A stretch of 64,000 nt of DNA. It comes from Streptomyces sp. NRRL F-5135. GTDB lineage: Bacteria; Actinomycetota; Actinomycetes; Streptomycetales; Streptomycetaceae. Shown here piece by piece: positions 44,108 through 52,190 of this stretch. The notes under the pieces are model-generated. The model searched no databases. It was not told where the DNA came from and saw only the letters and a program-made list of their open reading frames with translations. Location of the stretch: assembly GCF_000719775.1 (NCBI RefSeq), contig NZ_JOHR01000010.1, positions 62,001 to 126,000 on the forward strand, read 5' to 3'. Made by a program: the position numbers and the translations under genes. How positions within the stretch are numbered: the first letter of the stretch is position 1; each line of letters begins with the position of its first letter.

Positions 44108-44647
44108 TCAGACGAAGGCGGAGCTGGGACGGAACTCGTGTGAACCGGCCGACGGTCGGCCGCAGTAGTCCGACGCCACGCTCCCGGTCAGCAGGACGCC
44201 TTCCAGGAACTCCCCGCAAGCCATCTCGTGTGTCTCCCATTCCGGGCCGTGCGCACCGTTGAGGATGACGGTCCACTCGTCCGGCTTCTGCCCGGGGCGC
44301 ACGAGCCAGTACAGATACGACCCGGCCTCCGTCAGCGCCCAGGCGATGACACGGGTGCCCTCCTCTTCCAGTTCGGGAGGCTTCGGCTCGCCGAACGACC
44401 AGAGGCGCTCCAGGGCGTGCGGGCGTTCCTTGTTCTCCGTCACCAGGTCGTAGTGCTTGTTGGCACACCACGGTTCCAGGAGCCACAGCGTGCCGTCGAA
44501 CACCCCGCCGCCATAGGCGTCGACCAGCTCCTTGTAGTCGTTCGGCAGCGAGGCGCCGATCTGGGTCTCGACCCGCTGCCAGTCCTTCGGCTGCGGGGCG
44601 GCGGATGGGGGAATGGCCTTGACCAGGCGGGAGACGGGTGAGTTCAT
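44108..44647 (-). CDS. SMI1/KNR4 (SUKH) family protein
   Basis: The 179-residue product has a SUKH-type fold signature: a Trp-containing N-terminal helix and IGASLPNDYKELVDAYGGGVFDGTLWLLEPW near residues 30-60, then ERLWSFGE and a terminal WETHEMACGEFLEGVL helix. Family members are mostly immunity proteins against secreted or contact-delivered toxins, or general partner-binding proteins. No toxin gene adjoins, so it is an orphan. The ATG at 44647 has AAAGGAGCACCTG upstream. Cytoplasmic, no signal peptide. Confidence 0.82.
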   Translation of the reverse strand: MNSPVSRLVKAIPPSAAPQPKDWQRVETQIGASLPNDYKELVDAYGGGVFDGTLWLLEPWCANKHYDLVTENKERPHALERLWSFGEPKPPELEEEGTRVIAWALTEAGSYLYWLVRPGQKPDEWTVILNGAHGPEWETHEMACGEFLEGVLLTGSVASDYCGRPSAGSHEFRPSSAFV

Positions 44648-44805
44648 CAGGTGCTCCTTTCAGCCCGGCCACGCTACGTGACACGTGTCCTGACAAGCCA
44701 AGTGGCCGGAACCCGCCCGCGGGAGCCGTTCGCGCGGGGCGGCCCTCGCGCCGTCGGTCAGGCCTGGTGCGCCACTTGTCGCGTCTCTCGCGTCTCTCGC
44801 TTCTC

Positions 44806-45906
44806 TTACGCCTCTCGCGCCAGCGAGGTCACATCCGTATTCGCGCCGCACAGCACCACGCACACCCGCTCCCCGGGCTCCGGCCGGTACGCGCCGCTCG
44901 TGAGGGCCGCCAGGGCGGTGGCCGCCGCGTGTTCCACCGCCAGCCGACGGTCGTCCCACAGGGCGCGGCGGACCGCGGTGATCTCCGGGTCCCGTACGAG
45001 GACGGAGCGCACGTCTCCGTGGAGCGCGGCGGCCAGCGCCGTAGGGGAGGCGTGCGACGCGCCCAGCGAGTCCGCGGCGACCGAGTCGACGGGCACCTCC
45101 ACCACCCGGCCCGCCTCGACCGCGGCGTTCAGGGCGCGGCAGTTCTCCGGCTCGGCCGCCACGACCCGTACGCCGTGCTCGCGCGCCGCCGTGGCCACGC
45201 CCGCGAACAGGCCGCCCCCGCCGACCGCGACCACGACCGTGTCCAGGTCCGGCAGCCGTTCGTGGATCTCCTCCAGCAGGGTGCCCGCCCCGGCCGCGAT
45301 CAGCGGGTGGTCGTACGCGTGCGAGCGCAGCGCGCCCGCCGTCGCGGCGAAGTCCTCACACGCGGCCAGCGCCTGGGCGTAGGTGTTCCCGGCGAGCCGT
45401 ACGTCCGCGCCGTACGCGCGCAGGCGCCCGACCTTCACCGCGGGAGCCGTCTCGGGCAGGAACACCGTCGCGGGTACGCCCTGCTGCCGCGCGGCCCAGG
45501 CGCAGGCGAGCCCCGCGTTGCCGCCCGAGGCGATCGTCACCCCGGCGTCCGGCAGGGCACCGGCCTCGCGGTGGGCGCGCAGGAAGTTCTGCGCGCCGCG
45601 CGCCTTGAAACTGCCGGTGTGCTGGAGGTGCTCCAGGGCCAGCCAGAGCCGGGCCGGGGCCCCGGGCCCGTCTTCTGCGTCCCCCGTCGCGTTCCCCCGG
45701 CCGCCGGACGCGACAGGTGAGGCGGCGCCGGACGCGCCCGCGGCCCCGCCTCGGACGTTCGGATCGCCGGACCGGCGCCCCGTCCCGTACGCGCCCGTCC
45801 CGTAGGCCCCCGGCTCCACCGGCGCGACGGTCACCGGCCGCACCTGTCCGGCGATGCGCCCGGCGGCCCTCCCGACCTCGTCGTAGGTGAGTTCCCAGTC
45901 CTGCAT
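44806..45906 (-). CDS. PLP-dependent threonine/serine dehydratase-like enzyme
   Basis: The 366-residue product is a fold-type II pyridoxal-phosphate enzyme. The cofactor lysine is in QHTGSFKARGAQNF, the phosphate-binding loop is AVGGGGLFAGVA, and IASGGNAGLACAWAARQQ follows the lysine. It resembles serine/threonine dehydratases that yield 2-oxo acids and ammonia; racemase activity is also possible. Between QVRPVTVAPV and RLWLALEHL a 47-residue Gly/Ala/Ser-rich insert with GAYGTGAYGTG breaks a segment usually continuous. A TetR-type gene is divergent with a 50-bp gap. Ends about 100 bp before the SUKH gene start. Confidence 0.87.
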   Translation of the reverse strand: MQDWELTYDEVGRAAGRIAGQVRPVTVAPVEPGAYGTGAYGTGRRSGDPNVRGGAAGASGAASPVASGGRGNATGDAEDGPGAPARLWLALEHLQHTGSFKARGAQNFLRAHREAGALPDAGVTIASGGNAGLACAWAARQQGVPATVFLPETAPAVKVGRLRAYGADVRLAGNTYAQALAACEDFAATAGALRSHAYDHPLIAAGAGTLLEEIHERLPDLDTVVVAVGGGGLFAGVATAAREHGVRVVAAEPENCRALNAAVEAGRVVEVPVDSVAADSLGASHASPTALAAALHGDVRSVLVRDPEITAVRRALWDDRRLAVEHAAATALAALTSGAYRPEPGERVCVVLCGANTDVTSLAREA

Positions 45907-45931
45907 TGAGACCGCTCCGTTCCGTCTGCGA

Positions 45932-45945
45932 TACGGTGTACCGTA
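45932..45945. promoter_or_regulatory. Operator-like inverted repeat of the second TetR gene
   Basis: TACGGTGTACCGTA has perfect six-base arms around GT in the 50-bp divergent gap between the dehydratase and TetR genes, 12 bp before the TetR ATG. Confidence 0.6.
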
Positions 45946-45956
45946 CGCTGGCTCGC

Positions 45957-46598
45957 ATGACCGGGCAAATGGCTTCCAGCGACCCCGCCGCCCCCGAGCG
46001 CATCGCCGCCGCGGCCCTCGCCCTCCTCGACCGGGACGGCCCGGGAGCGCTCAGCTTCCGTACGGTGGCCGCGCGGCTCGGCGTCGCGCACGCCACCGTC
46101 CAGCGCCGGTGCGTCGACCTGGCCGGCCTGCTCGACCTGTGCGCCGACCAGCTCGCGGCCGAGCTGCCCGACATCCCGCCGGGCACGGGCTGGGCGGAGG
46201 CCACCGAGGAGCGGTTCCGCCGCCTGTACGAGGTGCTGATCGCCCACCCCGGCCTGCTCGCCCTGCGGGGCGCCCGGCCCTGGCTCGGCCCCCGGCTGCT
46301 GGGACGGCTGGTGGAGCCGCAGCTCGCCGACAGCCTCGCCGCGGGCATGACGGCCGGGGAGGCGATCGCCGCCTACCGGCGGATGTACCTGCTCACGCTG
46401 GGGAGCGCGACCTTCGTCGACCACCGCGACCCGAAGGGATCGATGGCCCTGACCCGGACGGCGCTGGCCTCGCTCGATCCCGAGGAGTTCCCCGTACTGA
46501 CCGGGCACCTGGCCGCGATCGTGCCCGCCGTGACCGACCACGAGGTCTTCCACGGCGCGCTGCGTCAGCTCGTCCGGGCCGCGGACCCCGGCCGCTGA
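45957..46598 (+). CDS. TetR-family regulator
   Basis: The product (213 residues) has an N-terminal helix-turn-helix, RIAAAALALLDRDGPGALSFR followed by TVAARLGVAHATVQRRCVD, where the recognition helix lies around VAHATVQRR. The C-terminal ligand domain is helical with no recognised motif. ATG 45957 gives the usual domain length; the frame is open 17 codons further but that would cross the operator-like repeat. It probably represses itself and the divergent dehydratase. No strong ribosome site is visible, so the mRNA may be leaderless. Confidence 0.87.
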   Translation: MTGQMASSDPAAPERIAAAALALLDRDGPGALSFRTVAARLGVAHATVQRRCVDLAGLLDLCADQLAAELPDIPPGTGWAEATEERFRRLYEVLIAHPGLLALRGARPWLGPRLLGRLVEPQLADSLAAGMTAGEAIAAYRRMYLLTLGSATFVDHRDPKGSMALTRTALASLDPEEFPVLTGHLAAIVPAVTDHEVFHGALRQLVRAADPGR

Positions 46599-46725
46599 CC
46601 GGGCCCCCGTCAGGCCCCTTCCTCCGGCCCCTTCCTCCGGCCCCACCCTCGGGCCCGTCCCTCCGGCTCCACTCCCGGGGCGTTCGACCGAGCACGTCCT
46701 CCGGGGCCTTCGCCGGACGGGTTCC

Positions 46726-48846
46726 TCAGCTCGTCGGTTTCCGCCGCACCGGCTCGGGCAACCGGTCGCCGAGAACCGGCGCGAGGGCTTCCGCGTAGCC
46801 CTCGGCCAGGTGGCTGTCATCGCGGTAGACGAACCGGTCGCCCACGACGACCGGGCAGTTGCCGCGCGCGTCGCACAGCCAGGGCGTGGGGTCGATCACC
46901 GTGACACCGGTCGTGGCGGCCGCGGCCCTCTCCGCCCGCTGCCGGCGCTCGTCCCGTATCGCCTGGGGCAGGTGGTTCGCGCAGCGCCCCAGCCGCAGCG
47001 GGTAGGAGGCGGCGCAGTCGACCGCGTCGACCTTGGGCCAGGGCGTGTCGAGGAGGGCGGCCACCCGGGTGCCGGTGGCGGTGAGGGACCGGAACGTGTC
47101 CTGGAAGCCGGCCGTCCACTGCCGGACCGGATCACCGGCCGGCCGGGCCGGCGTGCCCGCGTCCGAGGAGGAGACGACCACCAGCGCCGGCCGCAGCCGC
47201 CCGATGCGCTCGACGGCCGTCCGCCGCCAGGCATCGCACGCCGTGTACGGCTTCCGGTGATCGACGACGGTCACCGCGGCGACCTTGCACGAGGCCTTGG
47301 TCAGGGAGACCAGTTTCCACCCGCGCTCCCGCGCGAGCCGGTCCAGCGCCGGGAACCACTGCGCCGCGTGGGAATCGCCGAGGAGGACGACGACGGTGTC
47401 CGAGGACCGGTCGCCGTACACGCAGGCCGGTGACCGCGTGGGGCCGTACGGCACGTGACAGCCGTCCCGGTAGACCGCCGATCGCGCCTTCTTCACCTCG
47501 CCGAGCGCGGGGGTGAGGTTGCTCGGCAGACCGGCGCCGGAGCGCGCGACGAGATCGGCGAGTTCCGCCCCGCGCGCCCCTGGGCCGGGTGCCGAGGCCA
47601 GCGTCTCGGAGACCGCGGGCGCGGTCGCGTCGGAGCTGATCGGCGGCGGAAAGGCCGCCGCCACCAGGGCGGTTGACGCGGCGACGGCGGACAGGCCGAG
47701 CCCGAACGCCATGGCCCGCCGGGGCCGGCGGCGGAACGCGGTGTGGAAGCGCACCGGGTTCTCGATCAGCCGGAGCGTGCCCCACGCCAGCACCAGCGCC
47801 ACCGCGCTCAAGCCCAGTGCGAGCCGGACGGAGGCCGGCCTGCCGAGTGCCATCGGGCCGACGACCAGCAGCGGCCAGTGCCACAGGTACCAGCCGTACG
47901 AGAGCCCGCCCAGCCATACCGCCGGCCGCCGCGCGAGCAGCAGTTCCGCGCCGAACGGTGTCGGCCGGGCGCCGCCTGCCAGGACGAGCACGGTGCCGAG
48001 CACGGGCAGGAGCGCGTGGTACCCGGGGAACGGGGTGTCGGCGTCGAAGAGGACCGCCGCGAGGAGGACACAGGCCAGACCGGCCCAGGTGAGGGAGGCG
48101 GCGAGGGCCTGCCGCAGCGGCCCCCGCGCGCCGGCCGGCTCCCGGCGGGCGAGGAACAGGGCCAGGAGCGCCCCGGCACCGAGTTCCCAGGCCCGGGTGT
48201 GGGTGCCGAAGTACGCCCACGACGCCGCGTCCCTAGGCGCGTACGCGGTCGCGTACACGCTCAGCCCGAACGAGACCGCGCACAGCAGGGCGAGCGGCGC
48301 GGCCAGAAGCCCGCGCCGTCGCGCCGCCGCCTTCCAGCTGAGCAGCAGGAGCGGCGGCCACACCAGGTAGAACTGCTCCTCCACGGCCAGCGACCAGAAG
48401 TGCTGGAAAGGGGAGGGCGGGCTGTCCTGGGCGAGATAGTCGGTGCCCGAGAGCGCCAGACGGAAATTGACCGTGTAGAGGGCGCTGCTGATCGCGTCGC
48501 CCGCGTATTCCGTGAACCGGACTTTCGACAGGAACAGCCAGGAACCGGCGAGTGCGGTCACGGCGACCAGTGTCGAGGCGGGGAGCAGACGCAGTGCCCG
48601 GCGGGCGTAGAACCTCCTGACCGACAGGCCCCCGGTGGTAGTCAGTTCACGCAGCAGGAGGGAGGTGATGAGAAAGCCCGAGATGACGAAGAAGACGTCG
48701 ACCCCGACATAGCCGCCGGCGAACGCGCCCACCCCGGCGTGGGAAAGGACGACCAGCGTGACGGCCAGGGCGCGGAGCCCTTGCACGTCGAGGCGGAACC
48801 GAGCGCCCGCGGAAGGTCTTTCCGGGGTCTGAGAGTTTCGTGTCAC
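46726..48846 (-). CDS. Membrane acyltransferase fused to SGNH domain (OafA-like)
   Basis: The product (706 residues from GTG 48846) has an acyltransferase-3 domain with about ten membrane segments over residues 15-395, starting FRLDVQGLRALAVTLVVLSH, where the catalytic His lies, and GGYVGVDVFFVISGFLI. After a final membrane helix near 400 a C-terminal SGNH/GDSL-like domain shows VVLLGDSHAAQWFPALDRL and, near the end, RDDSHLAEGYAEA, the Asp-His pair. Such fusions O-acetylate cell-surface polysaccharides. The start is uncertain because no ribosome site stands out and the frame extends upstream. It follows the protease gene past a terminator. Confidence 0.9.
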   Translation of the reverse strand: MTRNSQTPERPSAGARFRLDVQGLRALAVTLVVLSHAGVGAFAGGYVGVDVFFVISGFLITSLLLRELTTTGGLSVRRFYARRALRLLPASTLVAVTALAGSWLFLSKVRFTEYAGDAISSALYTVNFRLALSGTDYLAQDSPPSPFQHFWSLAVEEQFYLVWPPLLLLSWKAAARRRGLLAAPLALLCAVSFGLSVYATAYAPRDAASWAYFGTHTRAWELGAGALLALFLARREPAGARGPLRQALAASLTWAGLACVLLAAVLFDADTPFPGYHALLPVLGTVLVLAGGARPTPFGAELLLARRPAVWLGGLSYGWYLWHWPLLVVGPMALGRPASVRLALGLSAVALVLAWGTLRLIENPVRFHTAFRRRPRRAMAFGLGLSAVAASTALVAAAFPPPISSDATAPAVSETLASAPGPGARGAELADLVARSGAGLPSNLTPALGEVKKARSAVYRDGCHVPYGPTRSPACVYGDRSSDTVVVLLGDSHAAQWFPALDRLARERGWKLVSLTKASCKVAAVTVVDHRKPYTACDAWRRTAVERIGRLRPALVVVSSSDAGTPARPAGDPVRQWTAGFQDTFRSLTATGTRVAALLDTPWPKVDAVDCAASYPLRLGRCANHLPQAIRDERRQRAERAAAATTGVTVIDPTPWLCDARGNCPVVVGDRFVYRDDSHLAEGYAEALAPVLGDRLPEPVRRKPTS

Positions 48847-49015
48847 GACTGGACTGTACGGAAAGGGAACGGAGTTGCCGCGACGCCCCTCATCCGGGGC
48901 GGAATTCACGGCCCGTTCATTCGGCGGACCGTTCGCGTACGCCGTGGGATCGCGTAAAAGAAATCGCGCGGGAAGCGGAATGCCGCACACGCGATTTCTC
49001 GGCCACGGGCGCGAG

Positions 49016-49047
49016 GCCGCCCGGGGTGTCCGTACACCCCGGGCGGC
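49016..49047 (-). terminator. Terminator after the M4 protease gene
   Basis: Perfect 14-bp stem GCCGCCCGGGGTGT with complement and a four-base loop; outer bases CGCGAGG/CCTCGCG can pair further with a small bulge. It separates the protease and acyltransferase genes. The 48847-49156 gap otherwise has only the octamer repeat. Confidence 0.75.
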
Positions 49048-49070
49048 TCCTCGCGAGAGGGAGATCCGGC

Positions 49071-49126
49071 AGAAGGCCAGAAGGCCAGAAGGCCAGAAGG
49101 CCAGAAGGCCAGAAGGCCAGAAGGCC
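49071..49126. repeat. Seven perfect octamer repeats
   Basis: AGAAGGCC is repeated seven times without error, then decays (GGAAGCTCC). It lies 31 bp past the protease stop, between that stop and the hairpin at 49016, so it would be in the 3' untranslated RNA. Confidence 0.97.
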
Positions 49127-49156
49127 GGAAGCTCCGAGCGGCAGAACGCCTGAGCG

Positions 49157-51184
49157 TCAGAAGGTCAGCTTGAACCCGTTGATCCGGCCGGTGTCCTGCG
49201 ACGCCACGTCCTGGACCTTCAGCTGCCAGGTGCCGTTGGCGACCTCGGAGGAGGCGTTGACCAGGTAGGTCTCCACCACGTCGTCCGCCGAGTCGCTGCC
49301 GCTGCTGGCCTTCAGGCGGTAGCTGGCGCCGCTCGGCCCGACCAGGTCGATGACCAGGTCACCGCGCCAGGTGTGGGTGATGTCGACGTCGACCTGGAGG
49401 GTGGCCGGGGCGTTGCCGGCGACACCGCTGACCGTGAGGGACGAGGTGACCGCCGCGCCGTTGTCCGGGATGGCGACCTGCGTGGTGCTCTCGAAGGTCT
49501 GGCCCGTGCCGGTGCCGCCGCCCGGGCGGGCGCCCACGGCGATGCCGGCCCAGGCGTCCTGGACGGACTTGTACTCGGCGCTGGTGGTGCCGTACAGCTC
49601 GGCCGCGACCGCGAGCGTGCCCGTGCGGGCCGCCGCGTAGTTCGTGGTGGAGGTGAACTTCGTGGCGAGCGCCTTGAACCAGATCTGCTCGGCCTTCGCC
49701 CGGCCGATGCCGGTCACCGGCAGCCCGTCGGAGGTCGAGGAGTTGTAGGAGACTCCGTTGATGGTCTTCGCGCCGCTGCCCTCGGACAGCAGGTAGAAGA
49801 AGTGGTTGGCCGGGCCGGACGAGTAGTGCACGTCCACGCCGCCGATCCCGGAGTACCAGGAGTCCTTGGACGCGCCGTCCTTGCTCGGCTTGTCCATGTA
49901 GCGCAGCGGCGTGCCGTTGCCGTTGATGTCGATCTTCTCGCCGACGAGGTAGTCACCCGGGTCGCTGGGGTTGGCGGCCCAGAACTCCACGGCCGCGGCG
50001 AAGATGTCGCTCGTCGCCTCGTTCAGGCCGCCGGACTCGCCGCTGTAGACCAGCTTGGCGGTGTTGGCGGTGACACCGTGGGACATCTCGTGGGCGGCTA
50101 CGTCGATGGACGTGAGCGGCTTGGCGTTGCCGGAGCCGTCGCCGTACGTCATGCAGAAGCAGCTGTCCTGCCAGAAGGCGTTGACGTAACCGCTGCTGTA
50201 GTGGACGCGGGAGTACGCGCCGACGCCGTCGCCGCGGATGCCGGTCCTGCCGTGCACGTTCTTGAAGTAGTCCCAGGTCAGACCCGCGCCGTAGGCGGCG
50301 TCGGCGCCCGCCGTCTCCAGGTTGGAGGCGACACCGTTGCCCCAGGTGTCGGTGGACTTCGAGAAGAGGGTGCCGGTGCCCGACGTTCCGCGGTTCAGGT
50401 TGTACGTCTTGTGGTTGCCGCGGCCGCCGTCGGTGAGGTTGTACGTCGAGCCGGACAGCGTGGAGCCGAGCGTGACCTGGCCGCTGTACTGCGTGTTGCC
50501 CACGCCGTTCTGGACGGCCTGGTACTCGTAGAGCTTCTCGCCGGTGGCGGCGTCGGTGACGACGTGCAGCTCGTTCGGGGTGCCGTCGTGCTGGAGGCCG
50601 CCGACGACGGTCTCGTACGCGAGGGTGGGGGAGCCCTGCGCCATCCAGACGACCTTGCGCGGCGCGCGGTCGGCCTCGGTCCTGGTCGAACCCTCCGCCT
50701 TGGCGGCGCCCAGCGCCTGCTTCTCGGCGGCGGCCGGGGCGATGTCCGCCGTGGTGTCGACGTTTTTGAGGACGGCCGTGGACGCCTTGCTCACGGACTT
50801 GGGGGCACCCGCCCCGGAGGAGGCGACGACGAGGTCGCCGCCGAGGACCGGCAGGCCCTGGTACGTGCGCTCGTACCGGGTGTGGGTGGTGCCGTCGACG
50901 TCCTGGACGACGTCGCGTACGACGAGCTTCTCCTGCGCGCCGAGGCCGAGCTTCCTGGCGGTTTCGGCCTTGGCGGTGTCGGCCTCGCGGATCAGCGCGG
51001 CGCGCTGCGCGGGCGACAGGTCGCGCGGCAGGGCCCCGGGGTCGGCCTTGCCCGCGACCGGCGCGGTGGGTGCGCGGTCCGGCTGTGCGGTGGCGGTGCC
51101 GGCCTGCACGCCGACGGAGAGCAGGGCCGCTGCGGCGATCAGAGCGCCGGTCGCGGTGGCGCGACGGCTGGGCGTGGGTCTCAC
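49157..51184 (-). CDS. Secreted M4 neutral metalloprotease with P domain
   Basis: The 675-residue product has a signal peptide (cleavage near TATA-QPD), an FTP/PepSY propeptide to about residue 205, and a thermolysin-like catalytic domain with zinc motif AAHEMSHGVT and second ligand motif GGLNEATSDIF; the catalytic His region is SSGPANHFFYLLSEG. A Gly/Thr linker leads to a C-terminal P/Homo B domain of about 115 residues, including VDVDITHTWRGDLVIDLVGPSG. It is an extracellular broad-specificity protease matured by cutting off the propeptide. GTG 51184 has AAGGAG five bases upstream. Monocistronic, with terminator and octamer repeats downstream. Confidence 0.95.
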   Translation of the reverse strand: MRPTPSRRATATGALIAAAALLSVGVQAGTATAQPDRAPTAPVAGKADPGALPRDLSPAQRAALIREADTAKAETARKLGLGAQEKLVVRDVVQDVDGTTHTRYERTYQGLPVLGGDLVVASSGAGAPKSVSKASTAVLKNVDTTADIAPAAAEKQALGAAKAEGSTRTEADRAPRKVVWMAQGSPTLAYETVVGGLQHDGTPNELHVVTDAATGEKLYEYQAVQNGVGNTQYSGQVTLGSTLSGSTYNLTDGGRGNHKTYNLNRGTSGTGTLFSKSTDTWGNGVASNLETAGADAAYGAGLTWDYFKNVHGRTGIRGDGVGAYSRVHYSSGYVNAFWQDSCFCMTYGDGSGNAKPLTSIDVAAHEMSHGVTANTAKLVYSGESGGLNEATSDIFAAAVEFWAANPSDPGDYLVGEKIDINGNGTPLRYMDKPSKDGASKDSWYSGIGGVDVHYSSGPANHFFYLLSEGSGAKTINGVSYNSSTSDGLPVTGIGRAKAEQIWFKALATKFTSTTNYAAARTGTLAVAAELYGTTSAEYKSVQDAWAGIAVGARPGGGTGTGQTFESTTQVAIPDNGAAVTSSLTVSGVAGNAPATLQVDVDITHTWRGDLVIDLVGPSGASYRLKASSGSDSADDVVETYLVNASSEVANGTWQLKVQDVASQDTGRINGFKLTF

Positions 51185-51629
51185 ACGGACTCCTTCTGCG
51201 AGGGGGGACCGGGCGGCTCGGTGGGCCGCCGGGACGGTACACGCGGTGCCGGTGGAGCGGGGCGGAGCGAAGGACGGGGGAAGAGTCGCAGCAGGAACGC
51301 GCTCATGTCAGGGGCGCGTCAATAAGTTGGCCGGAAATGGTTCGCTGCCCGAAATTGCCTGTTCGTTAAGCGGACGTTTCGTCGATCATCACGTGTGCGC
51401 CGACGGGCGTTCATCGCGGGCCGAAGGTGCGAGGGTGCGGTAAGTCGGCTTGTCGGTGCGCGGGTTGACGATTGTGAACGGGGCGTTGAGCGGGGCGGAG
51501 GCGCGGTACGGGCCGGCCGCGCGGCTTTGTGGCGCGTTTCGCGCGGTGGTTCGTTGCGCACTCGGCCGAGCCGTGTGCCGTGGGCCGTGTGTTCCGTGAC
51601 CACGTGCGGGCCCGCGTGAAGACCGGTGT
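51185..51629. other. Protease promoter region, no gene
   Basis: 445 bp between the phosphoesterase stop and protease start. A minus-strand TTGACG occurs at about 51327-51322 without a convincing -10 partner. Short frames here look spurious. Confidence 0.5.
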
Positions 51630-52136
51630 TCAGGGGTGCCGGGGCGGCAGACGGTGCAGCGTGACCTCGGTGAGCCGTCCATCGGCCACTTCGGCCGTCA
51701 TATAGGTGCGGAACGGCTGACGGCGTCTGTCCGTCGGCGAACCGGGATTGAGCAGCCGTAGCCCGCCCGGCGCGGTCGTGTCCCACGGGATGTGGCTGTG
51801 GCCGAACACCAGGACGTCGAGGCCGGGGAACCGCTCGGCGCACCGCCGCTCGCGGCCCTGGGCGGCCCCCGTCTCGTGTACGACACCGAAGCGCAGCCCG
51901 CCCAGCTCGACGCGCGCCACTTCGGGCAGCCTGGCCCGCAGCTCCGGGCCGTCGTTGTTGCCCCACACCCCGACCAGCCGCCGGGCCCGGGCCCCGAGCA
52001 GGTCCAGGGTCGCCACGTCCACCCAGTCGCCCGCGTGCAGGACGACGTCGGCGCGCTCGGCCCGTGCGAGGAGTTCGTCGGGCAGGCGCCCAGCGCGCCG
52101 GGGCACATGGGTGTCGGACATCAGCAGCAGGAGCAC
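51630..52136 (-). CDS. Metallophosphoesterase, YfcE/MJ0936 type
   Basis: The product (168 residues) is a small calcineurin-like phosphoesterase. All metal motifs are present in order: LLMSDTHVP, VVLHAGDWVD, VGVWGNND, VVHETG and VFGHSHIPW, ending LLNPGSPTDRR. This subfamily has manganese- or nickel-dependent phosphodiesterase activity on model substrates; the physiological substrate is unknown. GTG 52136 has AAAGG nine bases upstream; a GTG nine codons earlier is possible. It follows the ABC exporter genes by 54 bp and may be co-transcribed with them. Confidence 0.88.
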   Translation of the reverse strand: MLLLLMSDTHVPRRAGRLPDELLARAERADVVLHAGDWVDVATLDLLGARARRLVGVWGNNDGPELRARLPEVARVELGGLRFGVVHETGAAQGRERRCAERFPGLDVLVFGHSHIPWDTTAPGGLRLLNPGSPTDRRRQPFRTYMTAEVADGRLTEVTLHRLPPRHP

Positions 52137-52190
52137 GGGAACGCGCCTTTCCTCGTACCGCACCGCCCAGCGGAGCCTCTCACCACGTCG

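Noticed and set aside
49071..49126. Octamer array as a CRISPR
   Set aside because: No spacers; plain tandem repeat.
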